Below are positions 8,658 to 17,015 of a DNA stretch of 64,000 nt, in pieces. Origin of the DNA: Pedobacter endophyticus (GTDB lineage: Bacteria; Bacteroidota; Bacteroidia; Sphingobacteriales; Sphingobacteriaceae). Made by a program: the position numbers and the translations under genes. Within the stretch, counting starts at the first letter, position 1, and every line of letters starts with the position of its first letter. The stretch is from assembly GCF_015679185.1 (NCBI RefSeq), contig NZ_CP064939.1, positions 3,038,001-3,102,000 of the forward strand, read 5' to 3'. The notes under the pieces are model-generated. The model did no database searches and was not told where the DNA came from. It saw only the letters and a list, made by a program, of their open reading frames with translations.

Positions 8658-9152
8658 ATGAAGAACTTTGAATCAGCTAACCAAGAAACTGAGCTAAGAA
8701 ATGAGCCACAACGACCAGTCTTGAAGAACTACAAACTGGCAAGGCGAGCATTGCCATTGGAAAAAGCAATAAATGAAGGAATGGAATATATGTACCATGA
8801 TCTGTTGAAACGGATCAAAAAGATGTACAGTACCTTGCCAAATGAAGCGGACAGGTTGGTTGTGGAGATTGACTGCAAGAATGACCCGTTTGACCCCGAT
8901 GGTCTTTGGTGTTTTTTCACTCCACACTTATACTATCATGTCCGATGCAACTACGTTGAGAGGTACGAAGTTGATTACCAATTCCACAACTGCCCATTCG
9001 AGAATGAAATCCGTGCTTGGTTTAAAAGGGTACTGCACCCTATGTACACCAATGAGGTGAGCAAGAAGCCAGACTATCCAACATTTTATCAAAGAGTACT
9101 GGCTTATCAACCAAAGGAACGAATTTACACACTTGATTATTGCAAGATTTGA
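8658..9152 (+). CDS. Hypothetical protein, 164 aa
   Basis: Not recognised. The protein is hydrophilic and Tyr/Phe-rich, with CFFTPHLYYHVRCNYVERYEV in the middle (about 84-104) and four cysteines, but no clear metal-binding pattern. No signal peptide or membrane segment is present. A hairpin with a T tract 33 nt after the stop marks the end of its transcript. It is preceded by 695 nt of noncoding DNA that may contain its control region. Confidence 0.65.
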   Translation: MKNFESANQETELRNEPQRPVLKNYKLARRALPLEKAINEGMEYMYHDLLKRIKKMYSTLPNEADRLVVEIDCKNDPFDPDGLWCFFTPHLYYHVRCNYVERYEVDYQFHNCPFENEIRAWFKRVLHPMYTNEVSKKPDYPTFYQRVLAYQPKERIYTLDYCKI

Positions 9153-9184
9153 CTTCGATTGAATAGCATTCGACTTACACTAAT

Positions 9185-9209
9185 GCCAGGTTTTACAACT
9201 TGGCTTTTT
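9185..9209 (+). terminator. Terminator hairpin
   Basis: GCCAGGTTTTACAACTTGGC followed by TTTTT. The stem has small bulges. It lies just downstream of the gene ending at 9152. Confidence 0.6.
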
Positions 9210-9288
9210 GCGTTTCAGTCAAATTGCATTTAATCAAGCGTAGTACCTTTTAAAACAGACACTTCACATTAACCACAAAGCAATTCAC

Positions 9289-9320
9289 AGGCACTCTTCA
9301 CAGGGTGCCTTTTCTTTTTA
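9289..9320 (+). terminator. Hairpin upstream of the next gene, possible attenuator
   Basis: AGGCAC (9289-9294) pairs with GTGCCT (9305-9310), and TTTTCTTTTT follows. It ends about 24 nt before the start codon at 9344. A terminator placed there would act either as a backstop for the upstream gene or as a leader attenuator. Confidence 0.45.
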
Positions 9321-9343
9321 CATACTTTTTAATTCTTAAAACA

Positions 9344-9856
9344 ATGAAAACACAAACCAAAGCGAAAGCACAGTCCAAAACACAGTACGTTGCCATTACA
9401 ACTGATGTGCAACAAGTAAACCAACAAGTTGAAAAAGCCTACACCTTGATGGTTGAAGCTGCAACAGAACTACTAAAACGATTTGATGTTGCCAAGTTCC
9501 GAACCTATGCACTAATGGATCACACCAAGAACGAGCAGAACACAAATCTGGTAAAAGAGTACCTAAGCTACTTTCACAACATCACTTTGTCAATGTCACC
9601 AAAAGATGGCAGATTCTACATCTTTATAGATCTCGGCGAAGAAGCTTTGCAGAAGTTCGGCAGCACTTTGACCAACAACCTACTTAGAGAGTGCTACAGA
9701 CTTACGCAATCGAATGACAACACCACTGGAATTGAATATTCGTTAAGGGTAAACTATTTGGCCGGTGAAAGCCTACATAATTTCTACTATCGCAGAATTG
9801 TCGAGGGTGAAACAGGCTATGTTTCTATTCTAACCGTTGAGAAAGACGCAGCTTAA
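9344..9856 (+). CDS. Hypothetical protein, 170 aa
   Basis: The ATG at 9344 (MKTQTKAKAQSKTQ) is preferred over one 39 nt upstream, because the extra residues are hydrophobic and fall in the leader hairpin. The protein is soluble and polar. It contains FYIFIDLGEEALQKF (about 95-109), suggesting an alpha/beta fold. No family is recognised. It is followed by about 110 nt and then the structured RNA candidate. Confidence 0.65.
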   Translation: MKTQTKAKAQSKTQYVAITTDVQQVNQQVEKAYTLMVEAATELLKRFDVAKFRTYALMDHTKNEQNTNLVKEYLSYFHNITLSMSPKDGRFYIFIDLGEEALQKFGSTLTNNLLRECYRLTQSNDNTTGIEYSLRVNYLAGESLHNFYYRRIVEGETGYVSILTVEKDAA

Positions 9857-9968
9857 AAAATTATGCACAGGAATGCGATTAGTTCATTTCTCTTTATTAG
9901 ATTTGAAAGATGAAATAAACAAAAGAATAATTACATATTAAAATATAAGCGTTAGCTTCTCTACTTGT

Positions 9969-10078
9969 AACTGGAACCTAGGAAATTCAAGAAGTAAAAC
10001 AAGATAGATTAGACTGGTGCCCACGCGAAAGGCGTAGGGCTCAGCCTGTCTGTTTACTTGCCTCCTAGGGCTCCAGTT
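9969..10078 (+). ncRNA. Structured RNA candidate, nested five-stem hairpin
   Basis: Five stems nest without conflict: AACTGGA/TCCAGTT (9969-9975 with 10072-10078), CCTAGGA/TCCTAGG (9977-9983 with 10063-10069), AAGTAAA/TTTACTT (9992-9998 with 10053-10059), AGACtGG/CCtGTCT (10011-10017 with 10045-10051), and GCCCACGC/GCGTaGGGC closed by a GAAAG loop (10019-10040). The segment is GC-richer than its surroundings and carries no gene. It ends 81 nt before the next start codon. No known RNA family is recognised and no reverse transcriptase is nearby. The strand is assumed to be that of the neighbouring genes. Confidence 0.5.
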
Positions 10079-10159
10079 CAGATGTATGGTTGTTGTCCCT
10101 ACGCTTATTGCATTTATTATATCAAACTATGGGACAGTTTGAGCTTATCTTAAATTAAT

Positions 10160-10537
10160 ATGTTAAAGGAGTTTCTCTCAATTTGTGTGCTGCTTGCATG
10201 CAGCTACGGGGTTCATTCACAAGTGCTTTATGTACCAAACCCACTTCCCTCAAACAATGGCTATCTGAATCAACAACAACAATCAGATCAGGAAGCGCAG
10301 GTTTTGACAGCCTACTCGATAAATCCAACAACCCAATCTGTATTGAAGTATCGAATCAAGGTAGTAACTTATAATAAGGTAACTAAGATCATAAGTTACA
10401 AGCCATTAAGTTCCGAGTACTGGTCTAATCTTGCTCTACCTATAACTGCAACTCGTATCTCGATGTATGACCCGCTTGCAGAACAGTTCGAATACAAAGT
10501 TTACCTGACGCCCTTGTTAGCCAATATATACTTTTAA
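10160..10537 (+). CDS. Secreted hypothetical protein, 125 aa
   Basis: The N terminus MLKEFLSICVLLACSYGVHS is a signal peptide, probably cleaved after HS-Q. The mature part is Gln/Asn-rich at first (NGYLNQQQQSDQEAQ) and then beta-like. No family is recognised. The next gene starts 4 nt later and is also exported, so the two form an operon of periplasmic or secreted proteins, which is unusual cargo for a defence island. Confidence 0.65.
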   Translation: MLKEFLSICVLLACSYGVHSQVLYVPNPLPSNNGYLNQQQQSDQEAQVLTAYSINPTTQSVLKYRIKVVTYNKVTKIISYKPLSSEYWSNLALPITATRISMYDPLAEQFEYKVYLTPLLANIYF

Positions 10538-10540
10538 TAG

Positions 10541-11035
10541 ATGAAGAAATTACTACTACTGGTGTTGATTGCAGTATCAATATCTGCCTTCGGGCAGAAG
10601 TTTAGCTATAGCAAACGTATAAATGGGTTGTGGGGTAATTGGGAAACTCCATCCTATAATATGTTTGTCTATAAGTTGATTGGAACTACGGATATATATA
10701 ACGAGTTCATTATTTATGGAGCCTACGACCATCCATCGAAATACATTTTAAAGGTTATTATGTTAGGTCAAGTTGTTGAAACTGATAAAAAGAAAAGGAA
10801 GGAAGCAATCAAGTCTGGTAAGTGGTATGAATATCCAGCTATGGTTGAGTATTACACAGCTAATATGTCTGACCGTTTCAAGGATATCATAAATCGATGG
10901 CCTTTGGATGGATACAACACCGATTTTGAGAAACACTATGTTCCAGCCACTGTTACGATTCCGCCCTATAAGGATAAGCCAGTGAACTACAATATATGGT
11001 TCGAAGAGTTAGGTTTGGCTATACAACTTAAGTAG
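10541..11035 (+). CDS. Secreted hypothetical protein, 164 aa
   Basis: A signal peptide MKKLLLLVLIAVSISAFG-Q is followed by an aromatic, beta-rich mature domain (FSYSKRINGLWGNWETPSYN). No family is recognised. It is translationally close-coupled to the upstream exported protein (3-nt gap). The role is unknown; the paired signal peptides suggest the two products act in the same compartment. Confidence 0.68.
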   Translation: MKKLLLLVLIAVSISAFGQKFSYSKRINGLWGNWETPSYNMFVYKLIGTTDIYNEFIIYGAYDHPSKYILKVIMLGQVVETDKKKRKEAIKSGKWYEYPAMVEYYTANMSDRFKDIINRWPLDGYNTDFEKHYVPATVTIPPYKDKPVNYNIWFEELGLAIQLK

Positions 11036-11085
11036 AATCGACTTTGTGATGTTTGTACACAAACAATTAATAGAAAACAAGTTTT

Positions 11086-11229
11086 ATGAATCTAATAATT
11101 ATAAGCTTAACAATCATAGTTAGCTTTTTTATCATAAATGTGCAAGTAGCAAAGAGAAAGAAAGGAACAGTGAAGGAAAAAACACTTCTTATCCCGTGTA
11201 GTAGCCTGATATTAGATTACAGGTCTTAA
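11086..11229 (+). CDS. Possible 47-aa single-span membrane peptide
   Basis: The ATG at 11086 opens a frame with a hydrophobic N terminus (MNLIIISLTIIVSFFII) followed by a basic segment (AKRKKGTVKEK). This is a normal pattern for a small membrane protein anchored with its basic end inside. It lies 50 nt downstream of the secreted pair on the same strand. Support rests on composition only. Confidence 0.3.
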   Translation: MNLIIISLTIIVSFFIINVQVAKRKKGTVKEKTLLIPCSSLILDYRS

Positions 11230-11335
11230 ATGTAACCACAATTAACTTTGATTCCACTATTTCGTACGGTATTCAAAAATCCTATGGCTATTTAAGGAGA
11301 TAGACCAAGTCCTAGCAACAAATTATAAAGATTTG

Positions 11336-11527
11336 ATGTACCTATATTTGCACTTAGATAATGGCAAGAACATAGCTCATATTAGTATTAGAGAAGAGCT
11401 ATACAATGAGTTAGTACTTGAGGTTGATTATTTCTTTATGGCAAGGTTAGCTGCACCATCACCTAATGATAACAAAGTGTATTATCTTCCATCAGGCCTA
11501 GAGGAGGAGATGATGGGCTACCATTGA
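11336..11527 (+). CDS. Small hypothetical protein, 63 aa
   Basis: The ATG at 11336 is preferred to the TTG just before it. The sequence MYLYLHLDNGKNIAHISIRE and a following FMARLAAPSPNDNKVYYLP look like a small soluble domain, perhaps a fragment. No family is recognised. A hairpin lies 29 nt after the stop. Confidence 0.4.
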   Translation: MYLYLHLDNGKNIAHISIREELYNELVLEVDYFFMARLAAPSPNDNKVYYLPSGLEEEMMGYH

Positions 11528-11556
11528 TTTTGATAAGCCTAGACGTCATCCTAATT

Positions 11557-11604
11557 CCCTCCCTCTCTCATTTGGTGGCTTACAGCGAGAAAGGGAGGGT
11601 TTAG
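11557..11604 (+). terminator. Hairpin CCCTCCC/GGGAGGG
   Basis: Arms at 11557-11569 and 11587-11599 with one internal mismatch and a 17-nt loop, followed by TTTAG. It probably ends the transcript of the small gene at 11336. Confidence 0.45.
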
Positions 11605-11680
11605 TCTTTGTAGTGGTGCAAGATGGCATTTGTTGTGCTTGCTTTATAAGGTACTGCGTTCACTTTTCAGCCGGTGGTTC

Positions 11681-11878
11681 TTAGCAAAGGGCAGTGCTAG
11701 TAGGTAGGTAGATCGGAATTCCGCCATGTCTAATGCCACTTAAAACACATGCCATTGCTTTGCACGGCATGGTTTTAATTTTGGCAAAGCGGATGGCTTC
11801 ATGAGCCTTCTCTCTATCTTTATCTAGGATTTGCTTCGCTTCATCCTGGATAAATCTATTCAGGCTCCACTTTTCAGC
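11681..11878 (-). pseudogene. Possible gene remnant without a start codon
   Basis: A 65-codon open stretch on the minus strand reads protein-like (KWSLNRFIQDEAKQILDKDR, then AHEAIRFAKIKTMPCKAMAC) and ends at a TAA at 11681. It is preceded directly by TGA, and no start lies in a sensible place. A neighbouring frame (FDYAGELKSGA) could be its frameshifted continuation. No family is recognised. The rest of the 11528-12146 spacer shows nothing clear. Confidence 0.2.
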
Positions 11879-12146
11879 TCACCTGCGTAATCGAAAATGC
11901 TGCGCTAACGCTTGTGTTAAAACATAGATCGAATCTCGCTGTTTCACAGCTACTAATTCTCACACATTTTCTCTGTTCGCATTTGGTGAGCAACATCATT
12001 TGCAAGTGTCAAGGGGAAGCATTAGTTTAGTGTTTAATTAATTGCTTTTATCTCTATACACATTGTTATCTACTGCACCACCTAACTGACAGGTAATAAC
12101 AATCGTTAGCATAACTGCGAAGAATCAAACAATCAAGATAAACAAG

Positions 12147-12683
12147 TTGGATACCGAAGAACTATCAGTAATTCAAATACTGAACAAGATGTATGAGCAT
12201 TCTGAAGAAATGCTTAAGCTAGGTGAAGCAAAGAACACGACTTTAATAGCATTTAACGGTGCTATAATAGTTGGGATTATAGCAGTATTTAAAGACATAC
12301 CACATGGCTTTCTTGTATATTATGCGATGTTCAGCATTTTCATGTGTGCCATTTCAATGTTTGTATGTTTTGCCTCACTTGTAGCTAAGGTATTACACAA
12401 GCCTTATAAAACCAGTATTCGTCAAAGCGACAACATCCTCTTCTTTGGAACCATTGCAAAACTATCTCACGGCCAGCTAATCGATAAATTAAAGGAGAGG
12501 TACGGCTTGGAGAATGTTAATGTTCCTTTTGAGGAAGATAAAGCAAAGCAGATAGTTGTAATAGCACAGATCGCAGCGAGAAAGTTCAACCTATTTAATA
12601 CAGCAATCGCTTTTATGTTTAGTGGCTTATTGACGCCGTTAAGCTACTTAGTATACTTAATATTTTTAGACCACGATAGATAA
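12147..12683 (+). CDS. pycTM: Pycsar effector, three-span membrane protein (PycTM type)
   Basis: 178 aa, start in TTGGATACCGAAGAA read as initiator TTG. The N-terminal helix LSVIQILNKMYEHSEEMLKL runs into EAKNTTLIAFNGAI, the pattern that begins the PycTM/DUF5706 effector family. Membrane segments lie at about 32-48, 54-82 and 151-174, separated by a soluble linker (85-148) that would face the cytosol. In known Pycsar systems the effector senses cCMP or cUMP made by the neighbouring cyclase during phage infection and damages the inner membrane. The cyclase gene follows 6 nt after the stop, which supports the call strongly. Confidence 0.85.
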   Translation: MDTEELSVIQILNKMYEHSEEMLKLGEAKNTTLIAFNGAIIVGIIAVFKDIPHGFLVYYAMFSIFMCAISMFVCFASLVAKVLHKPYKTSIRQSDNILFFGTIAKLSHGQLIDKLKERYGLENVNVPFEEDKAKQIVVIAQIAARKFNLFNTAIAFMFSGLLTPLSYLVYLIFLDHDR

Positions 12684-12689
12684 ATTGAA

Positions 12690-13433
12690 ATGGGATTAAA
12701 TTCAGACATAACAACTAAAGTTAAAGACATATTAGATGGTAATTTTAACATCGAGGATGTTACCTATGTGCCAGAGATAAGTAATCCAAAGCTAACCTTC
12801 AATAACACAGGCTTACGTTTTGAAGCTACAACATTATTTATTGACTTGAGAAACTCGACTGGTATTCTTAACGCTCATAATAAGTCTACTATTGCAAAGA
12901 TTCATAAAGCATACCTGTTCACAACCGTAAAAGTTGCCACGTCACTTGGTGGTGAAGTAAGAAGTTTCAATGGTGATAGTGTTCTAGCATTCTTTCAAGG
13001 CACAACCAAAACTACACTTAGTAATGCAGTAAAAGCTGCAATGAAGATTAAATATATGATCTCAAATACAGGTAGTGGAATAAACTCCATGCTCGCCAAG
13101 TATTCGGCAGTTGATTTTGGTATAGGATTAGATGATGGTCGAGTTCTATGCGCCAAGGTTGGCGTCGGAGGCGACGCGAATACCAAGGATTTGATCTGGA
13201 TAGGGAACGCAGTTAATAAAGCAGTCGTTATCAGTGACGAGTGCAAGTCTCCATATCACATTGGCATATCAAGTTATGTATACAGTAATTTAAATGATGA
13301 AGTCAAATTCGGCACTCAAAAAGATCCTTGGGGTAGAGAAGTAAAAGTTGATATGTGGACTGCTTATTATGTAACATATAATGGCAAGAGGGAAACGTTT
13401 TATAAGACAAATTGGTATTGGGAGGTATCTTAA
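12690..13433 (+). CDS. pycC: Pycsar pyrimidine nucleotide cyclase (PycC)
   Basis: 247 aa class III nucleotidyl cyclase domain over almost the whole length. The two metal-binding aspartates are visible in LFIDLRNST (Asp52) and FNGDSVLAFF (Asp96), and the conserved IGNAVNKA lies at about 171-178. In standard class III cyclases an Arg stands four residues after that Asn; here the position is Val180. Stand-alone cyclases of this type next to a PycTM protein are Pycsar enzymes that make cCMP or cUMP on phage infection. Which of the two is made here cannot be told from sequence alone. It sits between the effector (6-nt gap) and a third membrane gene (35-nt gap). Confidence 0.87.
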   Translation: MGLNSDITTKVKDILDGNFNIEDVTYVPEISNPKLTFNNTGLRFEATTLFIDLRNSTGILNAHNKSTIAKIHKAYLFTTVKVATSLGGEVRSFNGDSVLAFFQGTTKTTLSNAVKAAMKIKYMISNTGSGINSMLAKYSAVDFGIGLDDGRVLCAKVGVGGDANTKDLIWIGNAVNKAVVISDECKSPYHIGISSYVYSNLNDEVKFGTQKDPWGREVKVDMWTAYYVTYNGKRETFYKTNWYWEVS

Positions 13434-13468
13434 CACATATTGCACAATCCTTTTAACATAAATTTGTT

Positions 13469-13951
13469 ATGAAAGCAGAAGAATTAAAGCTACTTACAGA
13501 AATTAGTAACTCTTTGAAAGCGATAAACGCTAGACAGGAAACTCAGGAGCTATTCGCTGAGTCAAACAAATTATTTGATCGATCAGATGCCAGAGTTGAG
13601 AACGCGACAAATCAAATACAAAATACGTTTGATCGCATACATGACAAAGTATTCAACTTCAACAACGGACTGATCGCTGCATACCTCTTACTTGGTTCTT
13701 ATCCAAGTGAGCGACCAATTCTACCGTTATGGACAACCATATTTCCTGTGTTGGTAATGGCACTTATGATTTATGTTGACGTTAGGCAGATGGGGATCCA
13801 TAGGTTTGCAGCAAATGAACAACAATGGACAAATGCAGAACGTGATAGTTATGGAGGCAAGATTGATTCGCAAACAAGGCTATCCTTGTTCAGCATGTTC
13901 CTGTCGGTTTGTTGCTTAGCGTATCTAGTTGTGAAATTAGGAGTCGCTTAA
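13469..13951 (+). CDS. Membrane protein, third gene of the Pycsar operon
   Basis: 160 aa, not recognised. The N terminus (about 1-60) is a polar amphipathic helix with coiled-coil character (LFAESNKLFDRSDARVENAT). Hydrophobic segments follow at about 63-78 (weak), 86-104 (LWTTIFPVLVMALMIYVDV) and 138-157. The two-spans, cytosolic-linker, one-span layout repeats that of PycTM upstream, although the sequences are not obviously related. Close spacing and shared strand suggest co-transcription with the Pycsar pair. It may be a second effector or a regulator, which is inference. Confidence 0.65.
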   Translation: MKAEELKLLTEISNSLKAINARQETQELFAESNKLFDRSDARVENATNQIQNTFDRIHDKVFNFNNGLIAAYLLLGSYPSERPILPLWTTIFPVLVMALMIYVDVRQMGIHRFAANEQQWTNAERDSYGGKIDSQTRLSLFSMFLSVCCLAYLVVKLGVA

Positions 13952-13984
13952 AAGGATAATCTCTCTCTGCAAACTAACTGAAAC

Positions 13985-14187
13985 TGCACTTTTTCTTATC
14001 ATATCTGTTTTATTAACCCCCCCCGGAATTTAATATGTGCGCACCTGCTTGTTGTTATAAAAGGTAAACAGTTGTACTGGAATGCGTTCTACCTTATAAA
14101 TACAATATCCAATAACACAGCACTCGAGCATATCCAAAAACTTATCTCTTTCCTCTTAAAAGTATGTAAAGTATAAAATCTTGGATA
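13985..14187 (+). repeat. Noncoding island repeat, copy A
   Basis: About 200 nt aligning over its length with 17557-17753. Blocks shared by both are TTTTCTTATCATA, CTGTTTTATTAACCCC, TGTGCGCA, ACCTTATAAA, CTCGAGCATATCCAAAAAC and TTGGATA. The end block contains an inverted pair ATATCCAA ... TTGGATA. It lies after the Pycsar operon and before the membrane-protein gene at 14402. The remaining 14188-14401 shows no further structure. Confidence 0.7.
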
Positions 14188-14401
14188 CAGACTGCTTGAC
14201 GATAGAATTGTAATACCTTCTAAATCACTGCGCCGCTTCGACGAACTTTGATGCAACGACCTTCGCTCAATACGCATTACGGTACGCAACCAAATCTCCT
14301 ATCTCGACTGTAATATTAAATAGCACTAATTCTTAATCATGCATGTTCATTTAATGGCAAATATTCACTATGTTTAACAAACAAGTTGGTAACTATATTA
14401 T

Positions 14402-14878
14402 ATGAGTTTTATTACAACAATGCGGACATTAAATTCAGTGAACATTGCACTATTGGAATTGATTGCAACAGTAATTGGCGGACTGTTTGCATTGTTGCTG
14501 TTATATAGAGGTAATCAAGATAAAAAGCTTACTCAGCTACTTAATATATACGATCGGCTTTATAGTGATCCTGATATAGCAAAGGCTCTTTATGCCATTG
14601 ATAAGGGATCTGGGTTAGAAGAATTGGCATCGAAACAAGTTTCTGAAAAATACCATGTTGCTGCTTTAGAGATGGAGACAGATAAGCTACTTAAGTATTT
14701 AGATTTTATTGGGGCATTAGTTAAAACAAAGAAACTTTCACTTAAGGATCTGAAGCCCTTTTCATACGAACTTTCTATTATAAAGGATAACGTACAGTTA
14801 ACTGCGTACAGGAACTACCTTAGTTCTATCAAAGTCAATCTTAACAATTTACACTACCTTTTGGAAGAATTTCCTTAA
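14402..14878 (+). CDS. Single-span membrane protein, 158 aa
   Basis: One N-terminal membrane segment (about 16-36, LLELIATVIGGLFALLLLYR) is followed by a soluble helical domain containing LLNIYDRLYSDPDIAKALYA and a leucine-rich C terminus. The layout resembles small DUF4760-like membrane proteins, but I do not recognise it firmly. It is preceded by noncoding repeat copy A and followed by about 290 nt with no clear gene, so it is probably a single-gene cassette. Confidence 0.65.
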   Translation: MSFITTMRTLNSVNIALLELIATVIGGLFALLLLYRGNQDKKLTQLLNIYDRLYSDPDIAKALYAIDKGSGLEELASKQVSEKYHVAALEMETDKLLKYLDFIGALVKTKKLSLKDLKPFSYELSIIKDNVQLTAYRNYLSSIKVNLNNLHYLLEEFP

Positions 14879-15170
14879 ATCAGCCTTTCCTTCATACTCA
14901 TTGTACGATCTTAAACTTAACATGTCAGTCAAAGGAACATAAAATACATGGAACTTCGCTGGTTCAGAGCTGCTGATACTCACATTTTCTTAGTCAACAA
15001 TGCAGTTTGCATACTTATATTTGAGTATTTACGGTTTAACATATTGAAATCATTAAATGCTTCGATATCTTCGTAATGTAAGTGGTAGAAATAGGAAATG
15101 TTAAACTATAAAAGACAGCAAAGCAATAATCGATAAGATAATTAAGATATTAAATTAATTAAAGAATCAA

Positions 15171-15992
15171 ATGATTAAATTTTTAGACGGCGATGCAATT
15201 AGCGCCAAAATAATTCAAACCATAAGAGAAGCAAATCAATATTTGACATTTGTTTCTCCTTATATAAAGTTAAACGATAAAGTTAAATCAGAACTGACCT
15301 ATTTAGTGAGAACTAAGCCAACTGTCGAAATTAAGATTGTGTTTGGAAAGAATGATAAAAACCCCAATAAAAGCCTAAGTAATGATGATTTCGAGTTTTT
15401 TAAAACTTTGGGAAATATACGAATTAGTTACGTTAAAGAACTTCATGCTAAAATCTTTTGCTCGGAAGCTCGGCTGATGCTAACGTCCCTAAATTTGCAT
15501 GAGTATTCTCAAACAAATAACTTTGAAGCTGCTTTTGTTATTGAACACTCTGGCACTATACTCGGGTCATTAGTTTCAAATAAAGCAGAAACCGCATGGG
15601 AAGAAGCTTTAGATTTTGTTGATAAAGTAATTGAAAGCTCGATACCAGTTTACCATAAAGGAAAAGTATACGAAACTTCATGGTTAGGGTTTTCTGCCAA
15701 ATTAGTCGAGGAATATGATGAAGATAATTCTGAAACCTTTTTTAAAAGGACATTGCCTGCTAACGATTCTGTAAACTTTGGTTTTTGTATAAGAACAGGT
15801 GTAAACATACCTTTCAATATTAAAGCTCCGTTTTCCGATATTGCATATAAATCATGGAAACGATACGGAAATGAAAGCTACAAAGAAAAATATTGCCATT
15901 ATTCAGGGGAGGCCAGTGATGGTGAAACTTCTTTGAAATCGCCAGTCTTAAAAAAGAATTGGAAAGAAGCGAAAGCGAAATTTAACTTCTAA
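15171..15992 (+). CDS. PLD-superfamily nuclease-like protein
   Basis: 273 aa. The N-terminal 160 residues form a phospholipase D-like domain. VSPYIKL (about 28-34) is the usual first strand, and ELHAKIF (90-96) supplies the H.K pair, followed by TSLNL (105-109) and NNFEAAF. A single HKD-type motif of this form is typical of nuclease-like PLD proteins that dimerise to make an active site. The C-terminal part (about 180-273) is unrecognised. It is a single gene with spacers of about 290 nt on both sides. A defence or DNA-repair role is plausible from context only. Confidence 0.8.
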   Translation: MIKFLDGDAISAKIIQTIREANQYLTFVSPYIKLNDKVKSELTYLVRTKPTVEIKIVFGKNDKNPNKSLSNDDFEFFKTLGNIRISYVKELHAKIFCSEARLMLTSLNLHEYSQTNNFEAAFVIEHSGTILGSLVSNKAETAWEEALDFVDKVIESSIPVYHKGKVYETSWLGFSAKLVEEYDEDNSETFFKRTLPANDSVNFGFCIRTGVNIPFNIKAPFSDIAYKSWKRYGNESYKEKYCHYSGEASDGETSLKSPVLKKNWKEAKAKFNF

Positions 15993-16288
15993 CCTTTCAG
16001 GAAAATTTATTTTAATAGTAATAAATTTGTAGTCAGACTGCTATGGATTCTCAGGGAAGGGAATGATTTAGCAAAAGTCCGGCAGCAAGATTCGAGTATA
16101 GTTTGGAGCGAAACGGACAGTACACTTGTAGTGAAATACGCATCCATAATCTGGTAAAAAATTGGCTCGTTTATTGATATTAGACTATTCTAGTTTGGCC
16201 TGTAGAATACAGCGAAAATCAAGTCGCTTCAGGAACAACCACTCTATAATTCCATTTTTTGCTTAAACTTTAATTTCGGAAGATTGAT

Positions 16289-16900
16289 TTAGTTTGGTTT
16301 TGTCGATTTTGTTCTTGTCAATTCGATTTCAGCTATTTCAAGTTGAATCGATTGCAATCGGTCTTGGGGTTTCTGAATTTTACAATACCATAAAGCACCC
16401 CCAATGATAAGCAGTAAGAAGCCGAGCAAAATTCCAGCATTTGCCTGCCTGAGATTCGACTCAGTGGAATCCAAAATCGAATTTAATTCCGTCGATCTGA
16501 GTTCAGACTGAACAACATCTTTGGTATGCTTTTTAATTAGGCTGTCTAATCGTTTGCTATTTTCATTGATCTGAGCCCGGTATCGCCGTTTTTGTTCATC
16601 AATTATCTCAATTTCCCTAGGATCTTTTTTTTTCCTAATTAATTCAAGGTAAAGTTTGTCTGCATCCAGTATTTCCTTTTGTTTGTCTTGATAATTTATT
16701 AAGTGGGCTCTATCAACTATTGAATCTAACTTAAAATAAGTTCTCTGTAAAATTCGTATTGAATCAACAGTGAATTTCTGTCTAGCAAGGCGAGTATTTT
16801 GATTTTGCACAGTGTAAACACTGTAAATCATTAGCACTAAACCTCCGATAAATAAAAATTTATAAAGACTATCGGTAGGAATTGATGGGAGAGAAAACAT
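16289..16900 (-). CDS. Two-span membrane protein with long periplasmic-type helix
   Basis: 203 aa. Membrane segments lie at about 12-30 (LYKFLFIGGLVLMIYSVY) and 155-173 (AGILLGFLLLIIGGALWYC), separated by about 120 residues of charged helix (SIRILQRTYFKLDSIVDRAH ... RRYRAQINENSKRLDSLIKK) with coiled-coil character. A short basic tail follows. No family is recognised. It is on the opposite strand to the surrounding cargo and precedes another small membrane protein on that strand, so the two may be a separate cassette. Confidence 0.65.
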   Translation of the reverse strand: MFSLPSIPTDSLYKFLFIGGLVLMIYSVYTVQNQNTRLARQKFTVDSIRILQRTYFKLDSIVDRAHLINYQDKQKEILDADKLYLELIRKKKDPREIEIIDEQKRRYRAQINENSKRLDSLIKKHTKDVVQSELRSTELNSILDSTESNLRQANAGILLGFLLLIIGGALWYCKIQKPQDRLQSIQLEIAEIELTRTKSTKPN

Positions 16901-17015
16901 ATAGCTAATTTACGTTCGTTTGTGAGAAGAAGATTTTTGAAAGCTTAAAATGTCTTTATGAAATTAAGTTAGATTCGGGATGCATAAAGTTTTTTATTTT
17001 GACTATGCATATAGT

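Noticed and set aside
9969-10078. Retron msr/msd or integron attC as explanation of the structured segment
   Set aside because: No reverse transcriptase or integron integrase is present, and the ends do not fit the attC core consensus.
14948-15076. 42-codon frame in the spacer before the PLD gene
   Set aside because: Composition gives no support, and a short frame of this length is expected by chance in AT-rich DNA.
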